Virus record (IMG/VR): IMGVR_UViG_3300034073_004109
Coordinates: 18,419 to 82,418 of that record
From: a virus
Strand: one strand, 5' to 3'
Length of the DNA stretch: 64,000 nt
The translations under genes were made by a program, and so were the position numbers. Each line of letters starts with the position of its first letter. Within the stretch, counting starts at the first letter, position 1. This document shows positions 41,142 to 49,570 of this stretch, one piece after another. Under the pieces are notes generated by a model. That model ran no database searches. It was given only the letters and a program-made list of their open reading frames with translations, and was not told where the DNA came from.

Positions 41142-41573
41142 TTACCAGCCGCTTAGATTCCAGCCGCTCGTGGGCGACGATTGCCAGCCACTGGAGAAAT
41201 CAGTGGCCCCCGGCTTCCAGTCGTAATTGATATCAAGTCCGCCGATATCACCAGATCCCCATGTGTACCCCTTTGTGGGATCGCTCGCTCCGCTGCCGCT
41301 GCCCGAACCAATTTTGCTAAGGCCGCCGATCACGCCACTGGCAAGGCCACTAACGCCTCCCATGATCCCTTGGAACATGGTGGCATTTGCCATCTGTTGC
41401 CCGGCAAAGCGCGTTGCATCCGCGCCCGCTTTGGCGGCCTTGATTTGATTGCGAGCCACGAGAGCGTTTTTCGCCATGGCCGCTTCATCCTGGAAGTTGG
41501 CCAACGCCATGCCGCCGATGGCATCACCGATGTTGGACTTGAACCGGCCAAAGCCGCCAATCGGGGCAACCAC
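41142..41573 (-). CDS. Virion protein, Gly/Trp-rich end
   Basis: 143 residues. A helical Ala-rich N-terminal half (EAAMAKNALVARNQIKAAKA) is followed by a hydrophobic Gly-rich segment and a Trp/Gly/Ser-rich tail. It resembles the neighbouring 40720-41121 product in architecture, and the two may be related. Confidence 0.6.
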   Translation of the reverse strand: MVAPIGGFGRFKSNIGDAIGGMALANFQDEAAMAKNALVARNQIKAAKAGADATRFAGQQMANATMFQGIMGGVSGLASGVIGGLSKIGSGSGSGASDPTKGYTWGSGDIGGLDINYDWKPGATDFSSGWQSSPTSGWNLSGW

Positions 41574-41576
41574 TGA

Positions 41577-42956
41577 TTACACCTCTTCCAGGGGTTCTTC
41601 TTGAGGCGCGGTGCCTTTCATGGCCCTGCGCAGTGATTCTAAGACGTGTCCCGCCAAGGCCGTTCCGGTCAATGCTCCAGAACTATTCACCAGGACGCTC
41701 TTAGCAACCTGACGCTCGTTGGCATCAACTTGATCGCGGTAAGCCTTATGAGCGGCTTCGTATTCCGGGCGATGGACTTCTGTCTTTTTGCTGCTCTTTG
41801 TCACCCGAGTCAACCCCCTCTTGACGCGCTCCTCTTGCTCGAGGAACTCTCTCTTGAGGTTTTCGTACTCAAGACCCTTGCGCTGCGCCTGCTCGTACCC
41901 GCCAGCCGATGCGACCTTCTGCGCTCCGACCTTCATGCCACGCCGCGCACCGATCACCGCCGCTACCGCAGGGAGCACCCCAGTAGCCAAGGGGATGCTC
42001 TTGCCCATGAATGTTACTTCAGGGCCGTGAATGCCATCCATGGTGGCCTTGATTGGCAAACTATTCCCAAACAAATACGACTTGTACTCGTCGTATTCCT
42101 GCTTCGAGACATCGGGGCGCTCTTGGACGAACTCTTCGTATGGCAGCAGGGCACCAGTACGGCCGAGAAAGTAACGACTTGCGAGCTCGCCCACAGGGTC
42201 CGTGGTCTGACGTGGATCCACTTCACTTGGAAGTACAGCCTTGTATCCGGCTTCACGACTGAAATTGCCGATACCCATCGACATCGCAATCCAGGCCGGG
42301 GCCAAAGCCGCCATTCGCATGCCACGCCTTGTGATCAGTGGCGCATCCTGGCCGATGTATTTCCCTTGCCCGCTGTCTTGCTTAAATTTCTGCCCGGCTT
42401 CGTGCATGCCATGAAGCATGGCCACGGTCGTGATTGCTTGCGGGGCATTCAGGAACCACCAGATGTTGCGCAAGCCATCGGTGACTAGATCATTGGCTGC
42501 AACGCCCGCCGCCTGCGCCGCTTTGGCACGGTAATTACCAGTGCCCGCATTGACCTCTTCCGGTCCGTCAAGGCTTGGTAGCTTGCCAAGTTCAACCGTG
42601 TACCGGCGCAGCTCGGGATCATCGGCTCTTGCCTGGCTGAACTGCTCCCGCTCCGCCCGGTTGTAGCCGCCAAGGCGGATGCCCTCAGCCGCTTGCCTCG
42701 CCTTGCCAGCTGGCAGCAAGCTTGCCGCAGCGCGCCCCCACTCCGTGTCGCCAACCGTGTTCGGTAGTGCTTGCCTGGCTAGACCGAGTAGCGGGGATGA
42801 GGCAAGCATCCCGCGAATCGGCGAGACCTCGTACCCCTCGCTGCCAGCCAGCCGCGCGAGGTGCTGCTGGTACTCCTTCGAGCTCGAGTTGAAGGCCTGC
42901 TGGAAAACCCGCCCTAGATCATCCCAGGTCGGCTCGCTTGGGTAGCTAGGAGACAT
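41577..42956 (-). CDS. Large internal virion-type protein
   Basis: 459 residues, not recognised. Several hydrophobic segments (around residues 150-170, 225-245, 330-350) alternate with charged coiled-coil parts (RKGLEYENLKREFLEQEERV). Its start overlaps the next gene's stop by 11 bases. Probably ejected or membrane-interacting. Confidence 0.6.
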   Translation of the reverse strand: MSPSYPSEPTWDDLGRVFQQAFNSSSKEYQQHLARLAGSEGYEVSPIRGMLASSPLLGLARQALPNTVGDTEWGRAAASLLPAGKARQAAEGIRLGGYNRAEREQFSQARADDPELRRYTVELGKLPSLDGPEEVNAGTGNYRAKAAQAAGVAANDLVTDGLRNIWWFLNAPQAITTVAMLHGMHEAGQKFKQDSGQGKYIGQDAPLITRRGMRMAALAPAWIAMSMGIGNFSREAGYKAVLPSEVDPRQTTDPVGELASRYFLGRTGALLPYEEFVQERPDVSKQEYDEYKSYLFGNSLPIKATMDGIHGPEVTFMGKSIPLATGVLPAVAAVIGARRGMKVGAQKVASAGGYEQAQRKGLEYENLKREFLEQEERVKRGLTRVTKSSKKTEVHRPEYEAAHKAYRDQVDANERQVAKSVLVNSSGALTGTALAGHVLESLRRAMKGTAPQEEPLEEV

Positions 42957-43548
42957 ATTGACCTCCGATGATCTGCCTCGGCTGGCCGGAGCCGAGGGCC
43001 ATACCGCCAGTGCCGAGAGCGCCTGAGGTCAACAGCGCTGCAAGGGCCAGATTCATGTCCTCTTCGCTGTCTTGACCTTCCGCCTCGGACCGCTTGCCAC
43101 CCTGCTGTTGACTGACGTATTCGTCTAGCTGTGAGTTGTAGAACGCACGCGGCACAAAAAACTGGAGGGGCAAAGCAGCCACGTCTCCGATATTCATGCC
43201 CATGTCGGTCATTTCCCTGGCGTACTGCCTCGGGCTCACGCCTTCCGGGAGCGGCTTTGCGTCGAGGTTGTTCAACCGTCGCGCTGCCATATTGCGGGCG
43301 ACACCTCGACCCGCCAGGTTCCCGAGCAGTGACAGGCCCACGCTGGTAGCCAACTCCTCGCCGGCTGCCAACGCCCTGGCTCCCCCTTCGGTTCCGTCAG
43401 GCAGGCTCGAAGCAACCAATCCCGCTCCCAATAGCTCCGGGCCAAAGCGCAGCGCAAGCGATGCGTAGTCCTTACCTGACTTTGCAGGGAAAATATCCTT
43501 CAGCGCTCGTGTCAGCGCGGGGATGCCTGCAGCTAAACGGAGTCCCAT
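42946..43548 (-). CDS. Hypothetical virion-type protein
   Basis: 200 residues, Ala/Gly/Leu-rich with two weakly hydrophobic helices and a C-terminal MALGSGQPRQIIGG segment. It overlaps the gene after it and starts 2 bases after the gene before it. Confidence 0.55.
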   Translation of the reverse strand: MGLRLAAGIPALTRALKDIFPAKSGKDYASLALRFGPELLGAGLVASSLPDGTEGGARALAAGEELATSVGLSLLGNLAGRGVARNMAARRLNNLDAKPLPEGVSPRQYAREMTDMGMNIGDVAALPLQFFVPRAFYNSQLDEYVSQQQGGKRSEAEGQDSEEDMNLALAALLTSGALGTGGMALGSGQPRQIIGGQYVS

Positions 43549-43550
43549 TG

Positions 43551-43841
43551 TTATACGTAACCGGTGTCAGGGCCGTAGGGGCCGTTTGCGAAGTACTGAG
43601 CCCATTCACCCACAACAGCCTCAGCATCCGGGTCTTTGATCATCGCCCCGAATTGACCGTTCACTCCAAGATTCCCTGCTAGAAGATCACCAGCAAATCG
43701 CCCGGACGGCCGTTTGACGGGGCTGCCAGCCTCAAAACCCAGACCGCCGGCGATGTTCTCCTCTTGATCCTGCTTGCTGCGAATTGCTAGATCGAAAATT
43801 CGACCCTGCGTATCGGCATCTTCCGGGATCCTATAAGCCAC
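43551..43841 (-). CDS. 96-residue hypothetical virion protein
   Basis: Acidic, ending AQYFANGPYGPDTGYV. Not recognised. It is tightly packed in the structural operon. Confidence 0.55.
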   Translation of the reverse strand: MAYRIPEDADTQGRIFDLAIRSKQDQEENIAGGLGFEAGSPVKRPSGRFAGDLLAGNLGVNGQFGAMIKDPDAEAVVGEWAQYFANGPYGPDTGYV

Positions 43842-43898
43842 GCCAGTCGCTATAGCTTTTCAACATCCTAGCGATGACGCGGCTTTCGCTTCTTCTCT

Positions 43899-44408
43899 CT
43901 AATACTGTTCTTTTCTGCCGGGGTTGTATCCAGCATTGGGAGACGGGGCTTGCCGCTTTGGCGCGGTGCGTCCAATGCCGGCCGGTGCGGCGGGGCGCGG
44001 TGCCCTCACGGGACCCTTTGGCCCTTCAGGTCTTGCAGGCGCTGGTGCCTGCTGCTTCTGCACGGCAGGTCGACCGCTCATTTGCTGTCTCTCTGCTCGA
44101 TTCGCGCGAGCCCTATCCGCCCTTGCTTGCCGCTCCTCCCGCTCTTTCTGAGCCCGGCGGGCCTGAGCTGCAGCGATCTTTTCCTTGGCTTTTTGCTTGC
44201 CCTCTTCAACCACTGCCTTTGTGCGGGCAGCAATTGGTCCCTTGGCTTTCTTTGGCTTGTCTCCCTTCACGACTACGCGATCATCGCCACGCCGTGGGTT
44301 CGGCCGGTTGGCCCCGGCTGGGGCCGATTTCTGCGCATCGGCCTTACTCTTTCGATACGTGGCGACCTTGGCGACAGCGCTCTGGGCCTGCTTGCTAGCT
44401 CTCTTCAT
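43899..44408 (-). CDS. Lys/Ala/Arg-rich DNA-binding-like virion protein
   Basis: 169 residues, about half Lys, Arg, Ala and Pro, with a long basic helix (AQARRAQKEREERQARADRA) between disordered basic arms. By composition it is likely to condense DNA inside the capsid. No family recognised. Confidence 0.6.
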   Translation of the reverse strand: MKRASKQAQSAVAKVATYRKSKADAQKSAPAGANRPNPRRGDDRVVVKGDKPKKAKGPIAARTKAVVEEGKQKAKEKIAAAQARRAQKEREERQARADRARANRAERQQMSGRPAVQKQQAPAPARPEGPKGPVRAPRPAAPAGIGRTAPKRQAPSPNAGYNPGRKEQY

Positions 44409-44428
44409 TGTTGTATGAGGTTGGCCGC

Positions 44429-44668
44429 CTATTTGGCGATGACGTTCTTGTAAAAGTTCGCCTTCTTAACCATCTTAGAGCTGTATTCAGCCTTGTTCCC
44501 AAGCACCTGCTCGGCGAATGCTTTACGCCCCATTGGTGTATCTGCGTGCCCTGCTTTGGTCGCAGCAGCCGTGAAGGTGCCGCCGGTTCCGCCCTTGCTT
44601 GCCGGCTTGCTCATCTTCTTGAAGGCCTGGGTCAAACCCTTGGCCTTCTCGCGTTTTTCTTGGCTCAT
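44429..44668 (-). CDS. 79-residue basic protein
   Basis: Lys/Ala-rich and helical (KREKAKGLTQAFKKMSKPA). It overlaps the large upstream gene by 4 bases. It may bind DNA or capsid; function unknown. Confidence 0.55.
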   Translation of the reverse strand: MSQEKREKAKGLTQAFKKMSKPASKGGTGGTFTAAATKAGHADTPMGRKAFAEQVLGNKAEYSSKMVKKANFYKNVIAK

Positions 44669-47496
44669 CGGCCCATGACGCCCAGCAAGCGGCGCCGTGT
44701 CATTGCCGCACCTTTGTTAATCGGCTCTGACGGGTATTGGCCAGGTGCAACAGCATTCAGGTTGGAGTCCGGCGCTGCTTTGCTGCGCTGAGCGATCCTG
44801 TTGGCCAACAGCGCCATCGCCCGCTCTTGCGACTCACTGCCCACCTCGCTGCCAAGGGCGTTTGCCATGTCGTTGAACGTAGCGCCAGCAGGGATTCCGG
44901 GCACGGGAGCGGTGCCTTCTGGTGAGGGGCGATACGCCATGCGGATCCGATCTGCCGCCACGGGGTCATAGGTCGAGCGTCCAGCCGCGACGACATCCAT
45001 CTCAGGTGCCGCATAAGCGTCAATCTTGGGCAGCAGCCCCAAGTCGCTCGATGCGCGAGGCAGGCTCACGGAACCCATCGGCCGCCCTTGGCTCTCATCG
45101 GCCAGAACTCGCTGCACGATGAATGCCGCCTGGTCGCGATCGCCGCCGGTGTAGCGCGTGGCGTAGTCCACATACGACTCGACGGGATCCGCGGGTCGCT
45201 CCGGCTCCGCCAGAACCTGCTGATAGCCGCTGCGCTTGCGAAGGGTTTCAGCGCGATCCAGGTGGTCCTGGAATTCCGTCTCGTCCATGCCGCTGGACTG
45301 CAGCATCTCGATCAGCTGAGAGGCTTCGTCGGCGTCAAACGTCCGTGGCGCGTCTTCCACCAGACCTGCGGTGGCTGGTTCTGGGAACAGATCCACGCGA
45401 CGACCACCACTGATCTCCCGCTTCGCCTGCTCAAGCATCTCTGCGGCGTAGCTGCCGGGGGCGAACAGCGGCCTGCCGGGGTCATTGGCTGGAACAGTCC
45501 GCGTAATCGTCCGGCCGCTCTCTCCAGGCAGCGGGATTTCCACCGTGGTCATCTCAGCTGCTGCGCGCAGCGTTGTATTGGCGTCCACCTGGAAGCGCGC
45601 ACCGAACTGCGCGGCCGCATCAAGCGCTTCAGCGGGGGTCAGCGGGCGCGGCGCCTCCTGCAAGAAGGCCCGCAACTGCTTGCCAGCCGCAACCGCGCGG
45701 CTATCAGGCGCGTTGAGGTCGCCACTGCGGCGAGGATTGATGTTCGAGTACAGGCTCTCGACAGTTCCCCGCATGGGGGTCTGCACGCCGTACACCTCGG
45801 AGCCCTTGGCAACGGGCATTTCCCTGGAAAGCGCTGCTTCGGCGAGGATGTCGCGCAGAGCATTGCGATTTTCGGGCGGAATCTCCGCCGACAGGTTGCC
45901 TAATGCGCGGAAAAACTCTGTCTGGTCAACCTCTCCGTACTTTTTCTCCATGGTTCGCCGAATTCCGGCGTCATCGACCAGAGGAGCAAGCGTGATATCG
46001 CCGCGAACCCCCTTGCGCCGCCGTGAACTCACACCTTCAGAGGCTGTACGCGCGAATTCACGCGCTTCTGCGTAGTCGCGGTTGACCGGAGAGCCCACAC
46101 GGAAGAGCTTGTCGGTCTCATTGGTGACGCCATCGAGCACGTTTCCAGGCTCTGGGACCTGGCGCGTCCCTGACAGCACCTCCGTGTCGTACACCGGCAG
46201 CACTTCTTCGCCGTATTTCACCCCGTCCTTGGTGCGCCGCACGGTCGATTTGGTCAAATATCCAATCAATGAGTCCTTCGATCCTGTTGCTGCTGCTGCA
46301 ACCTGGCGGGCCGCGTACTCAGCCTTCGACAGAGGCCTATATCGACCCTCTTGATGTGCCTGCAGCAGAGCGCTGCGGCCGATGACCGGCGTTTTGTTCT
46401 CTTCGTTGATGCGATTGATGACCTCTTTCAGGCGAATTTCTTTCTCTCGCATGAACGAGGCTGTTTTGTCCTCGTCAACGTCGCCCTCCCGCTCGTATCC
46501 AGCAGGCACTCCGACCAGCTGGTTGGGGTCAATGGTCCCAATTGCCCTTTCCCCACCTTTAAGCCACTGACCATCCGGCTGCCGCTGCGATGCTTCGATC
46601 ACATAGGGAGGCGAGCCCGCGCCACCTGCGTCTTCGATATAGGTTTTTGCGCCTCGTTTCCTGAAATCTGGCTGCTTCTGGATCGTCTGAAGGTTTTTGC
46701 CAGAGCGCTTGGCCTCAAACTCCTCGGGATCTTCTGCTGAATAACCGGTGACGTCTACATTCCGCCCGGATTCGTCGCGGTCGTAACCCTCGACGCGTAG
46801 CATGTCCGCCAATTCCACGGCGTAGTCATCCAGGAACGCGCGCTCCTCTTCGCTGGTGCTAGCCCGGCGCATCATCTGCACCGTCATGAATGCTTGCTCA
46901 CTCTCGCTTAAGGGCTTTTTCGCGCCCTTATTGGCAAGCATCTGCTCGACGCGCTCAGGGGTATCAAGCGCAGCGAAAGAATTACCCTCTCTGACCATCA
47001 CATCGCGACGCGCAAGCCGCGAATCAGGCCGATACTGCGCGCCACTGCGACGTGTTCTGACTCGCGGATCGCTCTGCTGGTAGTAGTTATTGCGCACCTC
47101 GGTACCGGTCGGCAGCGTTTCGATGCCACGGCGCTGCATCAGGGGCTCCGCAGTTCCCGGAGCGGCCGTGGGAAGCGCTTGCCCTTCGCTTAATCGGACA
47201 TTCAGCGACAGCTGACTAGATGGACTGCCGCTATATAACTGCCCATCGGCAAGCATTTCGCTGCTTGGCGGCAGGTTGCGAGCGAGATCGCGCAACACCT
47301 GATCGCGCGCTTCAGGCGACGCGGCAGCTTGGCGTGCGAAATACCGCTGCACGCGCTCGAGGTCGCCCTGAATGCCCGGAACAACAGGAGGTAAGCCAGG
47401 GATATTCAGCTGGCTGGGGACCGCGCCCAGATTCCGGCGGGGGTCATAAGGGTCTTCCCAGCGGAAACTGCCAATTCCGCCAATCCCGAGCGCCAT
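44665..47496 (-). CDS. 943-residue virion protein, first gene of the leftward unit
   Basis: The largest protein in the window. It is mostly soluble, charged and Arg/Glu/Pro-rich, with no recognisable enzyme motif, membrane repeat or long tape-measure-type coiled coil. Begins MALGIGGIGSFRWEDPYDP. By size and position it may be a large ejected internal protein. It is the first gene after the control region. Confidence 0.6.
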   Translation of the reverse strand: MALGIGGIGSFRWEDPYDPRRNLGAVPSQLNIPGLPPVVPGIQGDLERVQRYFARQAAASPEARDQVLRDLARNLPPSSEMLADGQLYSGSPSSQLSLNVRLSEGQALPTAAPGTAEPLMQRRGIETLPTGTEVRNNYYQQSDPRVRTRRSGAQYRPDSRLARRDVMVREGNSFAALDTPERVEQMLANKGAKKPLSESEQAFMTVQMMRRASTSEEERAFLDDYAVELADMLRVEGYDRDESGRNVDVTGYSAEDPEEFEAKRSGKNLQTIQKQPDFRKRGAKTYIEDAGGAGSPPYVIEASQRQPDGQWLKGGERAIGTIDPNQLVGVPAGYEREGDVDEDKTASFMREKEIRLKEVINRINEENKTPVIGRSALLQAHQEGRYRPLSKAEYAARQVAAAATGSKDSLIGYLTKSTVRRTKDGVKYGEEVLPVYDTEVLSGTRQVPEPGNVLDGVTNETDKLFRVGSPVNRDYAEAREFARTASEGVSSRRRKGVRGDITLAPLVDDAGIRRTMEKKYGEVDQTEFFRALGNLSAEIPPENRNALRDILAEAALSREMPVAKGSEVYGVQTPMRGTVESLYSNINPRRSGDLNAPDSRAVAAGKQLRAFLQEAPRPLTPAEALDAAAQFGARFQVDANTTLRAAAEMTTVEIPLPGESGRTITRTVPANDPGRPLFAPGSYAAEMLEQAKREISGGRRVDLFPEPATAGLVEDAPRTFDADEASQLIEMLQSSGMDETEFQDHLDRAETLRKRSGYQQVLAEPERPADPVESYVDYATRYTGGDRDQAAFIVQRVLADESQGRPMGSVSLPRASSDLGLLPKIDAYAAPEMDVVAAGRSTYDPVAADRIRMAYRPSPEGTAPVPGIPAGATFNDMANALGSEVGSESQERAMALLANRIAQRSKAAPDSNLNAVAPGQYPSEPINKGAAMTRRRLLGVMGR

Positions 47497-47641
47497 TGAA
47501 CGCCACGCCGCGCACTGTGTACGACGAGTCTAAAGAATCTCACTTTTTGACCCTGCGCCTCGCGTGGATGAACGCATCGCGATTTTTCAGGAAATTATTG
47601 CTCAGCTCTATTTATTTCTGGGCCCAAAAACACCTTCCTCC

Positions 47642-47694
47642 GTAGGGCGAAAAAATTGGCCCATTTCACCATGGGAAAAATCGTTTCACCCTAC
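47642..47694. promoter_or_regulatory. Inverted GTAGGGYGAAA repeat
   Basis: GTAGGGCGAAA (47642-47652) and TTTCACCCTAC (47684-47694) form an 11-base inverted repeat with one mismatch around a 31-base centre that itself contains partial symmetry (TGGCCCA and CCATGGG). It lies about 150 bases upstream of the first leftward gene. It is a strong operator candidate. Confidence 0.55.
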
Positions 47695-48176
47695 AGAACG
47701 CGCCTCGCGGGACCCCTGTTGATTTTTGCTGCGGCGCGCGGTTTACATCAAACACCCCCCGCAAGTTGCGGGAGTCGCCAAACAAAAAAAAGACTGCGCC
47801 ACGCCCCTGCTTCGTTCGCGGCTAACGCTGTAGCCCCGCGCCCGCGTGCGCGCTGCGCGCGCTTATCGCGTTCGCTGCGTTGCGTTTGTAGCGAGAGAAG
47901 CCTGCTTCGTTTGGAAGCAAGCGAGCGAGCGAGCGTTACTTGTGGATAGCAGATGAGCAGCAGCTGAGCGCACGGAGGATCCGTGAGCAACAGGTGCTAG
48001 CAGATGCGCGCACACACGTAAGCAGGCGACGCGTTCATGCGCGTTGCGTCAGCGTTTCCACACGCAACCACCAGTACCCCGCGCACGCGCTCGGGCGCAA
48101 TCCGCGTCTCCACGCACCCCCGCGCCTTCGCGACTAGGGGGGCCTCATCCACTGCGGGTGGGTGTTTTTCTCCCTA

Positions 48177-48191
48177 TGAGAACCATTCTCA
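48177..48191. promoter_or_regulatory. Palindrome TGAGAA-CCA-TTCTCA
   Basis: A perfect 6-base inverted repeat with 3-base spacer, about 245 bases before the first rightward gene. It fits a dimeric repressor site. The identity of the regulator is unknown. Confidence 0.4.
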
Positions 48192-48406
48192 ACGGTGAAT
48201 CTCTTGTGCGCTACGCGCACTGATTCGCTGTTCTCTTCGCCCATGCGCTCGCCGCGCTCGCTTTGTGCTCCATCTCTCCACGCCTCAATACCCCGGAGCC
48301 ACCCACGCCATCCATTCCACTTGTCTCAGCTGAGTCTCATTGCGTCACGGGACACGACGCCCCGCCGCGCGCGCCGCGATCAGGGGCTCTGCTTGTGTCC
48401 CTCCGC

Positions 48407-48427
48407 AGCAGTGCATTTCGCGCTGCT
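48407..48427 (+). promoter_or_regulatory. Leader hairpin element, copy 1
   Basis: AGCAGTGC and GCGCTGCT form an 8-bp stem (one T-G pair) with loop ATTTC, ending 8 bases before the ATG at 48436. It is the first copy, upstream of the array, and has no strong terminator directly before it. Confidence 0.65.
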
Positions 48428-48435
48428 TGACTCCG

Positions 48436-48579
48436 ATGACACTGAAGTCTCAGATCAAGGCCGCACGCAAGGCTTTCGCCGCCGCTCGCGGTGAGCACCA
48501 GCAGCAGCGAGCTCTCGAGAAGCTGCAGTGGCTCATGTTCTGCCAACGCGTCTATCAGCAGCGCCACTACTTCGGCTGA
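48436..48579 (+). CDS. Array gene 1, 47-residue basic protein
   Basis: MTLKSQIKAARKAFAAARGE, then a helical Gln/Arg-rich body ending RVYQQRHYFG. Preceded by leader hairpin copy 1 and closed by a rho-independent terminator 5 bases after the stop. Longer upstream reading crosses the leader and is not used. Not recognised. Confidence 0.6.
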   Translation: MTLKSQIKAARKAFAAARGEHQQQRALEKLQWLMFCQRVYQQRHYFG

Positions 48580-48583
48580 CACG

Positions 48584-48618
48584 AACCCCCGCTTGGCTCA
48601 GCCAGGTGGGGGTTCTTT
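48584..48618 (+). terminator. Rho-independent terminator of array gene 1
   Basis: AACCCCC-GCTTGGC and GCCAGGT-GGGGGTT form a 12- to 14-bp stem with a TCA loop and T-rich tail. The same hairpin recurs after array genes 2 and 4. Confidence 0.85.
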
Positions 48619-48631
48619 CGTGTCCCTCACC

Positions 48632-48652
48632 AGCAGTGCATTTCACGCTGCT
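48632..48652 (+). promoter_or_regulatory. Leader hairpin element, copy 2
   Basis: AGCAGTG and CGCTGCT form a 7-bp stem around CATTTCA, 14 bases after the terminator tail and 8 bases before the ATG. Confidence 0.65.
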
Positions 48653-48660
48653 TGACTCCG

Positions 48661-48858
48661 ATGACCATCACCCTCAACCACAACTGGATCGACGGCGCCG
48701 CAGCTTGCGCGCTCCGCAGATCCATCGAGGTCTACACCTGGTACGGCATCGAGGGCGACTTCGACTACGACCACGAGGTGATCAACCCCGAGGAATTCGA
48801 GGCCGCCAATCTCCTGCTCCGCTCCACTCACCTCCCCGAGAGCGACTGCCCCTTCTGA
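48661..48858 (+). CDS. Array gene 2, 65-residue acidic protein
   Basis: MTITLNHNWIDGAAACALRR, then an acidic body (EGDFDYDHEVINPEEFEA). The ATG follows leader copy 2 with the same TTGACTCCG spacer as gene 1. Not recognised. Confidence 0.6.
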   Translation: MTITLNHNWIDGAAACALRRSIEVYTWYGIEGDFDYDHEVINPEEFEAANLLLRSTHLPESDCPF

Positions 48859-48863
48859 CACCA

Positions 48864-48897
48864 TCCCCCGCTTGGCTCAGCCAGGTGGGGGATTTTT
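48864..48897 (+). terminator. Rho-independent terminator of array gene 2
   Basis: CCCCCGCTTGGC / GCCAGGTGGGGG stem with TCA loop, then ATTTTT. Nearly identical to the terminators of genes 1 and 4. Confidence 0.85.
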
Positions 48898-48910
48898 CGT
48901 GTCCCAATAC

Positions 48911-48922
48911 AGCAGTGCATTC
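48911..48922 (+). promoter_or_regulatory. Leader element, copy 3 (primary sequence only)
   Basis: AGCAGTGCATTC directly abuts the ATG at 48924, so the 3' stem half is missing or would fall inside the gene (a GACGCTG at codons 4-6 could pair loosely). This is the most shortened copy. Confidence 0.5.
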
Positions 48923-48923
48923 A

Positions 48924-49109
48924 ATGTCCTTCACGACGCTGATCACTCCCTCCGGCAAATACGAGTACATCGCCAACGGCGACCAAACTCGCATCACCTT
49001 CTGGGCGCTGCGCGGCAACAAGCGCGAGTGGAGCAGATCCACCTCCGTCCCGACCGAGCTCGCTCGTCGGGACTACGAGTCCCGCAAGCAACGTGCGATC
49101 TTCGCCTGA
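48924..49109 (+). CDS. Array gene 3, 61-residue protein
   Basis: MSFTTLITPSGKYEYIANGD, then TRITFWALRGNKREW and a basic helix ending RKQRAIFA. It looks like a small beta-alpha protein. Not recognised. Its terminator differs from that of genes 1, 2 and 4. Confidence 0.6.
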   Translation: MSFTTLITPSGKYEYIANGDQTRITFWALRGNKREWSRSTSVPTELARRDYESRKQRAIFA

Positions 49110-49113
49110 CACC

Positions 49114-49146
49114 AAGCCCCTGCTCCCTTCGGGAGTGGGGGCTTTT
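49114..49146 (+). terminator. Rho-independent terminator of array gene 3
   Basis: AAGCCCCTGCTCC and GGAGTGGGGGCTT form a long stem with a CTTCG-type loop, then TTTT. Confidence 0.85.
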
Positions 49147-49160
49147 CTATGTCCTTCCTC

Positions 49161-49180
49161 AGCGGTGCATCTGCACTGCT
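49161..49180 (+). promoter_or_regulatory. Leader hairpin element, copy 4
   Basis: AGCGGTGC and GCACTGCT form an 8-bp stem with loop ATCT. Two positions differ from copy 1 (A to G on the 5' side, G to A on the 3' side) and both keep pairing, which supports an RNA structure. Confidence 0.65.
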
Positions 49181-49186
49181 TTAGCC

Positions 49187-49489
49187 ATGGCACGCGCCAT
49201 CCTCTTCGAGGCCAGGTCTATCGAGCAGGCCCTTGAAGCTGCGCACCTTACCGCCGGCGAAGCCTGGTTCTGCGTCAGCGAAGGCGTCCTCTGGATGCAC
49301 TTCTGCCTTGACCGCAGCGACCTGGCGAGCTGGCAGGAGGAGACCGGCCTGGGGGAGTGCACCGATGTGCACGACCCCGAGGTCTCCTTCGATGCCGAGA
49401 ACCCCGGCAACTGGTGCTCTCTCAGCTACGCCGCCCTCGGCGATCACAACGGCCTGGTCGACCTGCGCTACATCGTCCAAACCACCTGA
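49187..49489 (+). CDS. Array gene 4, 100-residue acidic protein
   Basis: MARAILFEARSIEQALEAAH, then GVLWMHFCLDRSDLASW and an acidic C-terminal half ending DLRYIVQTT. Mixed alpha/beta; not recognised. ATG is 6 bases after leader copy 4. Confidence 0.6.
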   Translation: MARAILFEARSIEQALEAAHLTAGEAWFCVSEGVLWMHFCLDRSDLASWQEETGLGECTDVHDPEVSFDAENPGNWCSLSYAALGDHNGLVDLRYIVQTT

Positions 49490-49494
49490 CACCG

Positions 49495-49529
49495 AACCCC
49501 CGCTTGGCCCAGCCAGGTGGGGGTTCTTT
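49495..49529 (+). terminator. Rho-independent terminator of array gene 4
   Basis: AACCCCCGCTTGGC / AGCCAGGTGGGGGTT stem with T-rich tail; near copy of the gene 1 terminator. Confidence 0.85.
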
Positions 49530-49542
49530 CGTGTCCCTCATC

Positions 49543-49562
49543 AGCAGTGCATTGGCGCTGCT
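49543..49562 (+). promoter_or_regulatory. Leader hairpin element, copy 5
   Basis: AGCAGTGC and GCGCTGCT form an 8-bp stem closed by a 4-base ATTG loop, 8 bases before the ATG at 49571. Confidence 0.7.
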
Positions 49563-49570
49563 TCACTTCG

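Larger units (their letters stand above)
47497..48435. other. Gene-free control region between divergent modules, candidate origin
   Basis: No convincing gene was found in about 940 bases. It contains the inverted repeat at 47642-47694, a GCGC-rich stretch with short GAGC iterations (47921-47935), two DnaA-box-like sites (TGTGGATAG at 47941-47949, GTTTCCACA at 48054-48062, the latter one base from the cyanobacterial TTTTCCACA) and a palindrome at 48177-48191. Leftward and rightward genes diverge from here, so it likely holds the main promoters and possibly a replication origin. The origin call is inference. Confidence 0.45.

Noticed and set aside
48001-48140. CRISPR-like short repeats in the control region
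   Set aside because: GCGC-rich words recur, but there is no regular repeat length or spacing and no unique spacers.
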